The position numbers were made by a program, and so were the translations under genes. A stretch of DNA of 64,000 nt from Lentisphaeria bacterium (GTDB lineage: Bacteria; Verrucomicrobiota; Lentisphaeria; Oligosphaerales; Oligosphaeraceae): assembly GCA_016288215.1 (NCBI GenBank), contig JAEEYQ010000031.1, positions 62,001 to 126,000 of the forward strand. The letters run 5' to 3'. The notes under the pieces are model-generated. The model worked only from the letters and a program-made list of their open reading frames with translations. It did not search any database and had not been told where the DNA came from. This document shows, piece after piece, positions 27,153 through 36,661 of this stretch. Position 1 is the first letter of the stretch, and each line of letters starts with the position of its first letter.

Positions 27153-29162
27153 ATGTTCAACTTCGACACAGTCAAAGAGCACAACCGCAACTATCCGTTC
27201 CGTCCTCCGCGGCACGACAAGGAGGACAATGGAACGGACTGGAAGCTCTATGGCCGTTTCGCCAAACGCTACGTCTGGCCAAAGCGCTGGTCGCTCCTGC
27301 TGCGCATCATCCTGCTCATCATCAACTCCAACGCCGTCTATCTCATGGCGTTCTACACCCGCCTCGTCGTGGATGACATTCTGGTCATCCAGTCCGCCAC
27401 CACGACGGACACCGCGACGGCCCCCTCCACCCGTGCCTGGGCGCCGGAGCGGGACGCCTTTCCGGACAGCCGTCCCACCGTCAGCCTGGGCCGCCGCATC
27501 GACATGGGCTTCACCACCAGCTCCCGCCCGCCAGGGGCCGGCCGCCGCCTCTTCAAAATCGCCATCCTCTACATCCTCACGCAAATCACGCTGAATTTTC
27601 TCGCGCGCTATTCCACGAGGCAGTATATCATTGTGTCCCAAGGAATTACAGGAAATCTGCGAGAGGACATGCATCAAAAGGTGCTGGACCTCTCCCTCTC
27701 CTTCCATCAGACCATGAGCCCCGGTCGCCTGCTGTCCCGCATCCTGTCGGACGTGACCTCCGTCCAGGTGGAGATGATGGCCTTCTTCACCAGCGCGACC
27801 CACTGTGTCTCCATGATCATAACCGGTTCATTGGTCCTGCTTTATGAAGACTGGCGCATGGCGCTGTTGGCCTTCAGCATCACGCCGGTCTACGCCATCA
27901 TGTATCGTAAGCGCCGCCCCCTCATCCGCCATCTGAATCAGGAGATGCGCCACACCAACTCCTGTCTCTATGGTCTTGTCAGCCAGAAGATTGACGGCAT
28001 GAAGGCCATCCAGGCCTACGCCCGCGAAAAGAGCGAGATTCTGAATTTCCACCGTCTGACGGCCTGCTACATCCGCGACGCGCTGCTGACGCAGCACGTC
28101 AGCGTGTCCCTAAACCGCCAGGCGGGCATTCTGACCAGCATGAGCAGCTGCGCCATCTTCCTCACCGGCGGCTATTTGGTGCTCAAAGGGGAGATCACCT
28201 TGGGACGCATGATGTTCCTCCATTCCACCACCATGACCCTCTTCCAGCCTGTGCTGGAATTCTCTCAGCTGCCCTTCGTCCTCCAGCGGCTCCGCGTCGC
28301 CCTCCTGCGCGTCGTCTCCATCTTGGACCGCCCGCTGGAAATCATCGACGCGCCTGACGCCGTGGACTTCCCGAGCCCCCTCCACAGCGGCGTTGAGCTC
28401 AGCCATGTCTCCTTCTCCTACCCCGCGCCAAAGGAGGACAAGGAAAGCACGGACATTGAAGACCCCTCCGCCCAGAAGCTGCTGCCCCCCGTCCTCAACG
28501 ACATCAATCTCTTCGTGCCAGCCGGAAGCTGGCTCTGCATCATGGGCGCCTCCGGAAGCGGCAAGTCCACCCTGCTCAACATCCTCTCCCGTCTCTACGA
28601 ACCCACCCACGGCAAGGTCTTCGTCGACGGCATCAACCTGAACAAAATCCGCATGCTGTCCCTGCGGCATGCCGTGGGCGTGGTGCCTCAGGAGGCGCAG
28701 ATCTTCAGCGGCTCCATGAAAGACAACATCTGCTATGGCTACCCCAACGCCACCAACACCCAAATCATCGAGGCCGCCAAGGCCGCCCAAATGCACGATT
28801 TCATTTTGGAGATGAAGGCCAAATACGAGACGCTCATCGGACAGAAAGGCACCAACCTCTCCGGCGGCCAGCGGCAACGGCTCTCGCTCGCCCGCGCCCT
28901 GCTCACCGACCCCGAACTGCTGATTCTGGACGACTGCACCTCCGCGTTGGACGCCAACACGGAACGGAAAATTCAGGAGACTCTGGAGCGCATTTTGGTG
29001 GGCAAGACCGCCATCATGGTGTCTCAGCGGGTGTCCATGGCCATGCGTTGCCATAAAATCTGCGTGCTGGAGAACGGCCGCGTCAGTGAATACGGAACTC
29101 ATCATGAACTGTTGGAACTCAACGGCTTCTACGCCAAGCTGTTCCATCAGCAAACGGAATAA
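27153..29162 (+). CDS. ABC exporter half-transporter with degenerate nucleotide site
   Basis: The 669-aa partner of the preceding subunit. Walker A is intact (GASGSGKST from G465, K471) and the signature is canonical (LSGGQ 569-573). Walker B reads LLILDDCTS, so the catalytic Glu is Asp (D594), and the H-loop His is Gln (SQR, Q625). This is the pattern of the non-hydrolysing site in heterodimeric exporters such as TM287/288. An insertion of about 50 residues (81-131), rich in Thr, Pro, Ser and Arg, lies between the first two membrane helices and would face the periplasm, possibly contacting the HlyD-like adaptor. It is the last gene of the export operon. Confidence 0.92.
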   Translation: MFNFDTVKEHNRNYPFRPPRHDKEDNGTDWKLYGRFAKRYVWPKRWSLLLRIILLIINSNAVYLMAFYTRLVVDDILVIQSATTTDTATAPSTRAWAPERDAFPDSRPTVSLGRRIDMGFTTSSRPPGAGRRLFKIAILYILTQITLNFLARYSTRQYIIVSQGITGNLREDMHQKVLDLSLSFHQTMSPGRLLSRILSDVTSVQVEMMAFFTSATHCVSMIITGSLVLLYEDWRMALLAFSITPVYAIMYRKRRPLIRHLNQEMRHTNSCLYGLVSQKIDGMKAIQAYAREKSEILNFHRLTACYIRDALLTQHVSVSLNRQAGILTSMSSCAIFLTGGYLVLKGEITLGRMMFLHSTTMTLFQPVLEFSQLPFVLQRLRVALLRVVSILDRPLEIIDAPDAVDFPSPLHSGVELSHVSFSYPAPKEDKESTDIEDPSAQKLLPPVLNDINLFVPAGSWLCIMGASGSGKSTLLNILSRLYEPTHGKVFVDGINLNKIRMLSLRHAVGVVPQEAQIFSGSMKDNICYGYPNATNTQIIEAAKAAQMHDFILEMKAKYETLIGQKGTNLSGGQRQRLSLARALLTDPELLILDDCTSALDANTERKIQETLERILVGKTAIMVSQRVSMAMRCHKICVLENGRVSEYGTHHELLELNGFYAKLFHQQTE

Positions 29163-29203
29163 TTGGCCGCCCACGCGGCCGCCACCCGAAGGGGAGTATC
29201 GAA

Positions 29204-32200
29204 ATGAACGATGTCAAACGTGTCTTTGTGGAAAAGCGTCCGGGCTTTGACGTGGAAGCCCGCAATCTTTGCGCCGACCTGCGCGAAACGTTGGGCCTTG
29301 AGGGGCTGGAGCGCGTCCGTGTCTTCAAGCGCTATGATGTCTCCGGCATCGACGAACAGGAGTTCGCCGCCGCGCGGGACAGCATCTTCTCCGAACCCAA
29401 CGCGGACATGGTGACCGAAGAGACCTTGAACATCCCCTGCGACCGCCTCTTCGCCGTGGAGTACCTTCCCGGCCAATACGACCAGCGGGCGGACTCCGCC
29501 GCCCAATGCGTTCAGCTCCTCACCCAAAAGGAGCGGCCCCTTATCCGCACCGCCACCGTATACGCCTTCATCGGCAAGCTCGATGACGAGGCCTTCAAGG
29601 CCATCCGCTCCTATCTCATCAACCCCGTGGAAAGCCGCGAAGCCTCTCTGGAGAAGCCCGAAACGTTGGCCTCCACGGCGGAAGAGCCTGCGGACGTGCG
29701 AACCATGAAAGGCTTTATCTCCTTGCAGCGCAAGGATTTAGAGAACATGGTCAAAAATCTGGGCATGGCCATGAGCGTGGAGGATTTGGCCTTCTGCCAA
29801 CAGTATTTCCGCGATGAGGAGCACCGCGATCCCTCCTTCGCCGAACTGCGCGTCATCGACACCTATTGGTCCGACCATTGTCGCCACACCACCTTCCACA
29901 CCAGCATTGACGAAGTGGAGTTCGAACTGGGCGAGCTGGCCAAGCCAATTCTTTCCTCCTATAAAGACTACAAGACGCTGCGAAAGGGCCTTGGTCGGGA
30001 AGACAAGCCCCTCTGCCTCATGGACATGGCGACCATCGGCGCCCGCGAGCTCAAGCGGACTGGCAAGCTGGAGAACCTGGATGCCTCGGAGGAAATCAAC
30101 GCCTGCTCCATCAAGGTAAAGGCGGAGGTGAACGGCAAGCCGGAAGACTGGCTGGTGATGTACAAGAACGAGACCCACAACCATCCCACGGAAATCGAAC
30201 CCTACGGAGGCGCGGCCACCTGCCTCGGCGGCGCCATCCGCGACCCACTGTCCGGCCGCTCCTACGTCTATCAGGCCATGCGCATCACGGGAGCGGCCGA
30301 TCCGCGCACGCCCCTGAAGGAGACGCTGCCCGGCAAGCTGCCCCAACGGAAAATCACCCGCACGGCGGCCGCCGGCTTCTCCTCCTACGGCAACCAAATC
30401 GGACTGGCCGCCGGCAAGGTTCAGGAGATCTACCACCCAGGCTTCATGGCCAAACGGCTGGAGCTGGGCGCCGTCATCGCCGCCGCTCCAGCGGCCAACG
30501 TGCTTCGCGCCCGCCCCGAGCCGGGGGATGTGATTCTGCTCATCGGCGGCCGCACGGGACGGGATGGCTGCGGCGGCGCCACCGGCTCCTCCAAAGCCCA
30601 CACGGGTGAATCCCTCATGACCTGCGGCGCGGAAGTGCAAAAGGGCAATCCGCTGACGGAACGCAACATCCAGCGGCTCTTCCGCAACCCTGAGTTCTCT
30701 CGTATGATTAAGCGCTGCAATGACTTCGGTGCGGGTGGCGTCTGCGTTGCCATCGGCGAGCTGGCTCCCGGCCTGCGCATCGATTTGGACAAGGTCCCCA
30801 AAAAATACGAGGGACTGGACGGCACGGAACTGGCCATCTCCGAATCACAGGAGCGCATGGCCTGCGTCTTCAAGGCGGGCGATGTGCCCAAAGCCATCGC
30901 GTTGGCCGCCGAAGAGAATCTGGAGGCCACCGCCGTTGCCGTGGTCACCGACGAAAATCGGCTCCACATGTCATGGCGGGGCAAAACCATCATCGACATC
31001 TCCCGCGCCTTCTTGGACACCAACGGCATCACGCAGCACGCCAGCGCCTTCGTCGCCTGTCCGGACGAAGAGCAGGATTTCTTCCAGCGGCGTCCCGCCC
31101 CTTTGGCAAACGGCGATTTGAAGGGAGCCTGGCTGGCCAATCTAAAAGACCTTAACGTCTGCTCCCAGAAGGGGTTAGTGGAACGGTTCGATGCCACCAT
31201 TGGCGCCTCCACCGTGCTCAGCCCCTACGGCGGCGTCAACCGCCTGACGCCCAACGAGGCCATGGCCGCCAAGCTTCCTGTGGACGGCACCACCTCCACC
31301 TGCACGCTGATGAGTCATGGCTACAACCCATGGCTCGCCGAATGGAGCCCCTATCACGGCGCCCTGTACGCCGTGGTGGAGGCCAATGCGAAGATCGCCG
31401 CCGCCGGTGGCGACGTGACTCAGGTCCGCATGTCCTTCCAGGAGTATTTCGAGCGACTGAACGCGGAGCCGGAGAGCTGGGGCAAACCGCTGGCGGCGCT
31501 GTTGGGCGGCCTCAAGGGCCAGCTGGAGTTCGGCACGGCCGCCATTGGCGGAAAGGACTCCATGTCGGGCACCTTTGAAGACATCTCCGTGCCTCCCACC
31601 CTCGTGGCCTTCGCCGTCACCACCTGCAGTGCCTCCGACATTGTCAGTCCTGAGTTCAAGGGCACCGGCCATCGGGTTGTCCTGCTCACCGCGCCGCGGG
31701 ACGCCTATGGCATGCCGAATTTCGAGCAGCTTCGAACCAACTTCGCCAATCTGGTCACCTGGAACCGCGTCAGCCGCATCATTTTGGCCGCCCACACCGT
31801 CGGTCAGGGCGGCATCGCCGCCGCCGTGTCCAAAATGGCCTTTGGCAACGACATCGGCTTCTCCTTCGCCAACGGATGGAAGAACGAGGCCCTCTTCACG
31901 CCAGACTACGGCGCCATCATTTTGGAACTGGCTCCCGCCGCCCCCGATGTGCTGCCAGGCACCGTTCCCCTTGGTGTAACCACCACGGAGAAAGCCATTT
32001 CCGTCAACGGCACCACCATCTCCCTTGAAGAGGCGGTCGCCGCCTGGAAGGAGCCTCTGGAGAAGGTGTTCCCCACCTGCGCACGGCAAGTGCCCGCCGC
32101 TCCGCAGTGGAAGCCATGGACGAAGGGGGGCAAGCGCCACGCCGCCATCAAAATTGCGCGGCCCCGCGTCTTCATGCCCGTCTTCCCGGGGACCAATTGC

Positions 32201-32962
32201 GAATACGACACCCAACGGGCCTTTGAGCGGGCTGGCGCCATCGTGGAAACCTTCGTCATCCGCAACCACAGCGCGGCGGACGTGGAGGCCTCCGTGCAGG
32301 CAATCGTCAAAGCCCTTGACAATGCGCAGATTCTGATGTTCCCCGGTGGCTTCTCCAGCGGCGACGAACCCGACGGCAGCGGCAAATTCATCGCCACCAC
32401 CTTCCGCAACCCGCGCATCGCCGCCGCCACCCGCGCTCTGCTTCACGAAAGGGACGGCCTTGCCCTCGGCATCTGCAACGGCTTCCAGGCCCTCATCAAA
32501 CTTGGGCTGCTTCCCTATGGAGACATCATCCCCCGACTGGCGGACGACGCACCTACGCTCACCTTCAACACCATCGGCCGCCATATGGCGACCATGGTGG
32601 ACACGGTGGTCGCCTCCAACCTCTCGCCATGGCTCCGCTACACCACGCCAGGCGAACGCCACAGCATCGCCATCTCCCACGGCGAAGGCCGCTTTGTCGC
32701 CACCGAAGCGCAAGTTCAAGAGCTGCTGGACAACGGTCAGGTCGCCTTCCAATACGCCAATCCGGACGGCAGCCCCGCCACCCTCATGCCATGGAATCCC
32801 AATGGCTCCGTCTGCGCCATCGAGGGCATCACCTCCAAAGATGGTCGCATTTTGGGCAAAATGGGCCATAGTGAACGGGCCGTGGACGACTTCATCTCCA
32901 TCAACGTGCCGGGCGTCCACGCCCAAGCTCTGTTCCAGGCTGGCGTGGACTACTTTGAATAG
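29204..32962 (+). CDS. purL: phosphoribosylformylglycinamidine synthase, fused large form
   Basis: A 1252-aa cytosolic enzyme of de novo purine synthesis that makes FGAM from FGAR, glutamine and ATP. The N-terminal PurS-like region is followed by the linker (VIDTYWSDHCRHTTFHT) and two PurM-like halves (NETHNHPTEIEPYGGAATCL; GFSSYGNQIGLAAG). The C-terminal glutaminase has LGICNGFQ with the nucleophile Cys, and SHGEGRF with His and Glu. The length and fusion order match the single-chain enzyme of proteobacteria and Bacteroides-like groups. AAGGGGAG precedes the ATG at 29204. It lies 41 bases after the export operon, so it may be read through from there, but no functional link is apparent. Confidence 0.96.
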   Translation: MNDVKRVFVEKRPGFDVEARNLCADLRETLGLEGLERVRVFKRYDVSGIDEQEFAAARDSIFSEPNADMVTEETLNIPCDRLFAVEYLPGQYDQRADSAAQCVQLLTQKERPLIRTATVYAFIGKLDDEAFKAIRSYLINPVESREASLEKPETLASTAEEPADVRTMKGFISLQRKDLENMVKNLGMAMSVEDLAFCQQYFRDEEHRDPSFAELRVIDTYWSDHCRHTTFHTSIDEVEFELGELAKPILSSYKDYKTLRKGLGREDKPLCLMDMATIGARELKRTGKLENLDASEEINACSIKVKAEVNGKPEDWLVMYKNETHNHPTEIEPYGGAATCLGGAIRDPLSGRSYVYQAMRITGAADPRTPLKETLPGKLPQRKITRTAAAGFSSYGNQIGLAAGKVQEIYHPGFMAKRLELGAVIAAAPAANVLRARPEPGDVILLIGGRTGRDGCGGATGSSKAHTGESLMTCGAEVQKGNPLTERNIQRLFRNPEFSRMIKRCNDFGAGGVCVAIGELAPGLRIDLDKVPKKYEGLDGTELAISESQERMACVFKAGDVPKAIALAAEENLEATAVAVVTDENRLHMSWRGKTIIDISRAFLDTNGITQHASAFVACPDEEQDFFQRRPAPLANGDLKGAWLANLKDLNVCSQKGLVERFDATIGASTVLSPYGGVNRLTPNEAMAAKLPVDGTTSTCTLMSHGYNPWLAEWSPYHGALYAVVEANAKIAAAGGDVTQVRMSFQEYFERLNAEPESWGKPLAALLGGLKGQLEFGTAAIGGKDSMSGTFEDISVPPTLVAFAVTTCSASDIVSPEFKGTGHRVVLLTAPRDAYGMPNFEQLRTNFANLVTWNRVSRIILAAHTVGQGGIAAAVSKMAFGNDIGFSFANGWKNEALFTPDYGAIILELAPAAPDVLPGTVPLGVTTTEKAISVNGTTISLEEAVAAWKEPLEKVFPTCARQVPAAPQWKPWTKGGKRHAAIKIARPRVFMPVFPGTNCEYDTQRAFERAGAIVETFVIRNHSAADVEASVQAIVKALDNAQILMFPGGFSSGDEPDGSGKFIATTFRNPRIAAATRALLHERDGLALGICNGFQALIKLGLLPYGDIIPRLADDAPTLTFNTIGRHMATMVDTVVASNLSPWLRYTTPGERHSIAISHGEGRFVATEAQVQELLDNGQVAFQYANPDGSPATLMPWNPNGSVCAIEGITSKDGRILGKMGHSERAVDDFISINVPGVHAQALFQAGVDYFE

Positions 32963-33034
32963 GAGACACCGCCGTAACGCAAAAATCATCGTGCTGAAAA
33001 GCATCTTTCGTCATAACGCAAAAAGAAAGTTTTC

Positions 33035-33078
33035 TTGCAAATTTGGCATAAAACCTGCTATTATATACCATATATATA
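33035..33078 (+). promoter_or_regulatory. sigma70-like promoter and shared AT-rich element
   Basis: TTGCAA (33035-33040) and TATTAT (33059-33064) are separated by 18 bases, a good -35/-10 pair for the hydrolase gene starting at 33213. The 13-mer TACCATATATATA (33066-33078) directly follows and is identical to segments near 8829 and 41195. Confidence 0.5.
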
Positions 33079-33212
33079 GTTCGCCCACAGACGGGGGACA
33101 GGCCGACTGCCCCCTGCCTCTGTCCTATTTCGTCTTTTGACAGTTCAAAAGACGCTTGGCAAGAAACGTTGACAACAGGCAATTCGAAACCAGACACGAA
33201 AGGCTTCCTACC

Positions 33213-35384
33213 ATGAAATCCACTCCCATCAGAGGCGCTGTCATATTGCAGCTCTGCATGCTTTTTGCATGCATTTCTCTATCAGCACGGATACTTCGGA
33301 ATTTTGACTTCACCGTAGGCCAGCTTCCCGCCGAACTGAAATTCACCACCTATGGCGATGGACAGGCGGAATCGTCTCTGGTTTCCGCCCTGCGGGACGG
33401 CGTTCCCATCACCCCCTGCATGATGTATGCCCCCAACCCGCGAAGCTGGGGGCATCTGATCTGCGACATTCCCGCCAACGAAGTGCCAGCCGGCGGAAGA
33501 ATCCGCGTCACCGCCTTCGTGACCTCCAATCTTCCTGACAAGGCCCATGTCTGCATCTGCGAAGGCTCTACCTTTGGCAGCACTTTAGAGAAAGTCACAA
33601 TTAACGGAGGCAAAAGCGAATATGCCAATCTCCGTGGCCCCATCACCGTAGAACTGCCCCGAAGAGAGGCGACGGATTTCGTCTCCGTTGCCTGCGGCAT
33701 TGACTACTACAGCTCAAAGGCGTGGGCTGTTGTGGATCGCTTTGTGGTGGAACATCTTGCGGAAGGCGAGGAGTCCGCCATCGACACGGCGGGGCTGAAG
33801 CCGCTCAAGCAGCTGAAACTTCCCTCGAAACTGCTTCTCCTTTGCCTTTCCATTCCATTGGACAAGACCCTCAACGCGCTGAACCATGAGCAGGCCCGCT
33901 ACGCGGCGACCGGTTTGGACAGCCATCCCATGGCCCTCCGCCGTCAGGAGCTGGGAAAGCAGCTGGAATCCGGCCTGCGGGACGTCCTTCAGGGGGATCT
34001 GGACCTAGACACGCTGACCCATGCGGAAAAGGAGCTTCTGGGGACCTCCTTCCGCTGGCAGGTTCTTCCCGAAATGACGGTGCTCAACCAAGCCGTGGCT
34101 TTTCCTCCTGACGTGACCGAACAGTTTTCGCCGGTGGCGGCCTCAAATGGCCAGTCAAATTGCATCTTGCTCATATCCAATGACTTCCATGAAAAAGCCA
34201 CCTTTCGGATATGGGTCGAGGGGGACGCGGCCACCGCCGTGAAACTGAAGCGGCTCCATTGGATTGACGGTGTCGCGGACATCCCGCAGGACTATGCTCC
34301 CACCGACCTTCTGGAACTGGGTTCGGGGGACTCCATGCCCTTCATGTTGTCCTTCTCCGCAAAGCAACTTCCTCCCGGTCTCCATGAAATCCGGCTGATG
34401 CTCTCCCCGCTGGACCTTCGGCTTCCGGAACGCGTGATCCATTGCCATTTCAAGACGCTGCCCTATCGGCTGCCGGACGCCCTGCCCATCCAGACCTTTG
34501 CGTGGGACTACAACATGGCGGCCCAAGATTCCGTCATGGATCTGCTCCATGGCATGCGAGTCAACACCTTCATGGTCACCGTGAGCGAGACGGACTTCCG
34601 CAACCTTCACGCCATGATTGACACCATCGACCGCCACGGCCTCCGCGACTCCAGCTTTCTCTTCCTCGAAACCTGGTTCATTCGGAACGCGACGGAATGG
34701 AAGCCCGAATTCGACCAGTGGCTGGACCAGCTGGAAGCCGAAATGGCCTCCCGCAACTGGCCCCGAAACCGCTGGGTCCTCCATATCTTCGACGAGGTGT
34801 TCAGCGAGCCGTTCTACCGCGCCGCCACGGCCATCAAGGCCAAACACCCCCATATCCCCCTCTTCTCCGACGTCATCGCCTCTCAGGAGACCATCGACAA
34901 ATTCGCTCCCGTCATTGACTTCTGGTGCCCCCACATCCGACAGCGAGTGGAGCAACGGGAAGAGCATCTGGCCGAACTGAAGGCCATGCGGGCCACCCAT
35001 CCCGTCTGGGTCTATGACTGCGACAGCACCGCCACCTATCCCGTGGAACGCTATCGTTTCATGCCATGGCTCTCCTGGCTGGATGGCGACCACGGTCTTG
35101 GCTTCTGGTGCCTCGGCTCGATGACCCTTCGCCCCGCCCCTGGCAAGGCCAATTGGGGTAGCACCTACACCTTCAATGGAAAGCTTGTCCCCAGCCGCCG
35201 CCTTTGGATGTTCGCCGCCGGACTGGAGGACTATCTGCTGCTCGCCAAAGCCGCTGAAATCGCCCCTGAAGAGACACGGACGCTGGCGGAGCGGGTGCTG
35301 GCCGCCTTTGGCAAACCTGAATTCGCCCATGTCGTAGAGGAAGCCCGCGCCGCCTTGCTGTCGCGAATCGAGCAGGGGCATTAG
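33213..35384 (+). CDS. secreted DUF4091-like glycoside hydrolase
   Basis: A 723-aa exported protein. The ATG at 33213, preceded by AAAGG, gives the signal peptide GAVILQLCMLFACISLSA; an earlier in-frame start at 33156 would spoil it. The first about 420 residues are beta-rich modules. A TIM-barrel-like region follows: TFAWDYNMAAQDS, FLFLETWFI, then WVLHIFDEVFSEPFY with the likely catalytic Glu, and FWCLGSMTLRPA. The end, RRLWMFAAGLEDYLLLAKA, is the typical C-terminal pattern of DUF4091 proteins. The substrate is unknown. Confidence 0.72.
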   Translation: MKSTPIRGAVILQLCMLFACISLSARILRNFDFTVGQLPAELKFTTYGDGQAESSLVSALRDGVPITPCMMYAPNPRSWGHLICDIPANEVPAGGRIRVTAFVTSNLPDKAHVCICEGSTFGSTLEKVTINGGKSEYANLRGPITVELPRREATDFVSVACGIDYYSSKAWAVVDRFVVEHLAEGEESAIDTAGLKPLKQLKLPSKLLLLCLSIPLDKTLNALNHEQARYAATGLDSHPMALRRQELGKQLESGLRDVLQGDLDLDTLTHAEKELLGTSFRWQVLPEMTVLNQAVAFPPDVTEQFSPVAASNGQSNCILLISNDFHEKATFRIWVEGDAATAVKLKRLHWIDGVADIPQDYAPTDLLELGSGDSMPFMLSFSAKQLPPGLHEIRLMLSPLDLRLPERVIHCHFKTLPYRLPDALPIQTFAWDYNMAAQDSVMDLLHGMRVNTFMVTVSETDFRNLHAMIDTIDRHGLRDSSFLFLETWFIRNATEWKPEFDQWLDQLEAEMASRNWPRNRWVLHIFDEVFSEPFYRAATAIKAKHPHIPLFSDVIASQETIDKFAPVIDFWCPHIRQRVEQREEHLAELKAMRATHPVWVYDCDSTATYPVERYRFMPWLSWLDGDHGLGFWCLGSMTLRPAPGKANWGSTYTFNGKLVPSRRLWMFAAGLEDYLLLAKAAEIAPEETRTLAERVLAAFGKPEFAHVVEEARAALLSRIEQGH

Positions 35385-35948
35385 CAGGCAACCTTTGATT
35401 ACTCTAAAAACAGCAGTTGGATTTTTCTTCCATGCAAGTCATCATGCTGAATCTGTCTCTCCCCCAGTCATCAAAATGTGCGGAAAAGGCTATGGTGGCA
35501 GAAGACGAGGCATGCCGAAAAAGAAGAGCCGCTTTGGCGGCGGCAGGATATTAGCCGTGGGTAAGCGCAACGCCGTAGGCGTAAGCGTAACCCACGGTGC
35601 ACGAGAAAGTTAGAGTTATAGAACCGCGTAGCGGTGACCCTCCTTCGCCTTTCGGGCTACGGCAGGGCAAGAAGGAGCCTGACGTGGGTGAAGCGAAGCG
35701 AAACCCACGAACAGACAGGAGTCTGACGCGAGACGGGAGACGAGAACCGCGGGACGCGAGACGGGAGACGAGAGACGAGGGACGAGAGACGGGGGCACTC
35801 TTCATTCTTTGTCGTTGTAGATCAAAAAGAACCGCTTTGGCGGCTTAAAACTCTCAATCGCGTCTTTTGATTTATAACATACTTATATGCAGCATGTTAT
35901 GAATAGAAAACCTACTTAACTGCGCTTTTTTATAGGGGGTAAAGCGGC
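35385..35948. repeat. gene-free compound repeat region with several inverted repeats
   Basis: This 564-bp stretch has no credible gene and is dense in repeats. The 12-mer CCGCTTTGGCGG occurs at 35529-35540 and 35832-35843, bracketing about 290 bp. Within this interval are inverted repeats CCGTGGGT/ACCCACGG (35555-35562 and 35590-35597), CGTGGGT/ACCCACG (35683-35689 and 35703-35709) and ACCGC/GCGGT near 35622-35634, plus the heptad array at 35728-35790. The layout suggests a non-autonomous or REP-like intergenic element. It could fold into a structured RNA. Copies elsewhere in the genome are predicted but not seen in this window. Confidence 0.6.
35728..35790. repeat. heptanucleotide tandem repeat, RNGRGAC type
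   Basis: Nine 7-mers in exact register, for example GCGAGAC, GGGAGAC, GAGAACC, GCGGGAC, GCGAGAC, GGGAGAC, GAGAGAC, GAGGGAC and GAGAGAC. Related in sequence and period to the array at 21677-21721. Confidence 0.9.
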
Positions 35949-36614
35949 TCAATTGCGAAGGTCGTTGAGACGGCGCTTCAGGGCGTCCACATCCAGACGG
36001 CGGACAGTTTTCGCAAAGACGGGCCACCAGCGATGGTGGCCATAGCCGCCCGCTTTCATCTCCTCAAGGGCCTCCTCTTTGCTCCAGCCCTGCACCACAA
36101 GACGATAGGCCGCGCAGACGATGCCTGTGCGGTCCGCCCCATGCAGACAATGGACCAGACAAGGTTGCTCCGCCTGGCAGGTCATGATGGCAAGTGCCTG
36201 AGCCAGAGCCTCTTCTGGAATATTGCCTCCCAATGGCGGCAGCTGGATGTAATGGACCTGCAGTCGGGTCTGCAGCTGCGCATTTCGGTCCGTGAAGTTG
36301 TTGCGCAGACAGATGATGGAATGGAAACCATGAGCCTCCAGCTGACGAAAGCCCTCGGGCGTCGGCTGAGCGGAACGATAGACGCCCTCGTCGATGCGAT
36401 GAAAATTGGGGACCCCCGGCAGGGTCATGGGAATCCCCCACGTTTCAGGACGGCTGTCCGCCGCCATGCCGTGTCGGCATCCCGTGGAAAACGTTAGCAA
36501 CGCTACGCATAGCATGCCCAACGGCAGCCATGTCCCCCACCGCAAAGGCGGAATCCACCGCACCATCGCTGAATTTATTTCATTTTTATGCATTATTTGC
36601 ATAAAACCATTCAT
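35949..36614 (-). CDS. exported dual-specificity/tyrosine phosphatase-like protein
   Basis: A protein of up to 221 aa with an N-terminal hydrophobic segment ending LLTFSTGC, which could be a lipobox although the -3 residue is atypical. The phosphatase domain (about residues 70-200) has NFHRIDEGVYRSAQPTPEGF, then HSIICLRNN and the P-loop HCLHGADRTG, with catalytic Cys and Arg, and an upstream PPLGGNIPEE segment. This is typical of the bacterial DSP family near Siw14/Wzb-unrelated exported enzymes. Substrates could be phosphotyrosine, phosphoinositides or inositol phosphates. The start is ambiguous: the ATG at 36614 or one at 36566, which would shorten the positively charged leader. Confidence 0.82.
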   Translation of the reverse strand: MNGFMQIMHKNEINSAMVRWIPPLRWGTWLPLGMLCVALLTFSTGCRHGMAADSRPETWGIPMTLPGVPNFHRIDEGVYRSAQPTPEGFRQLEAHGFHSIICLRNNFTDRNAQLQTRLQVHYIQLPPLGGNIPEEALAQALAIMTCQAEQPCLVHCLHGADRTGIVCAAYRLVVQGWSKEEALEEMKAGGYGHHRWWPVFAKTVRRLDVDALKRRLNDLRN

Positions 36615-36661
36615 TTTATAAAAGTGTCACGCCGCTCAACGCTTGCCCGCCGGGCCACCGC

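Noticed and set aside
26286..27803. 505-codon open frame on the minus strand opposite the ABC exporter genes
   Set aside because: Antisense shadow; the plus strand carries complete ABC motifs.
31175..33004. 609-codon open frame on the minus strand opposite purL
   Set aside because: Gly/His/Asp-rich antisense shadow caused by GC-rich codons; purL is unmistakable on the plus strand.
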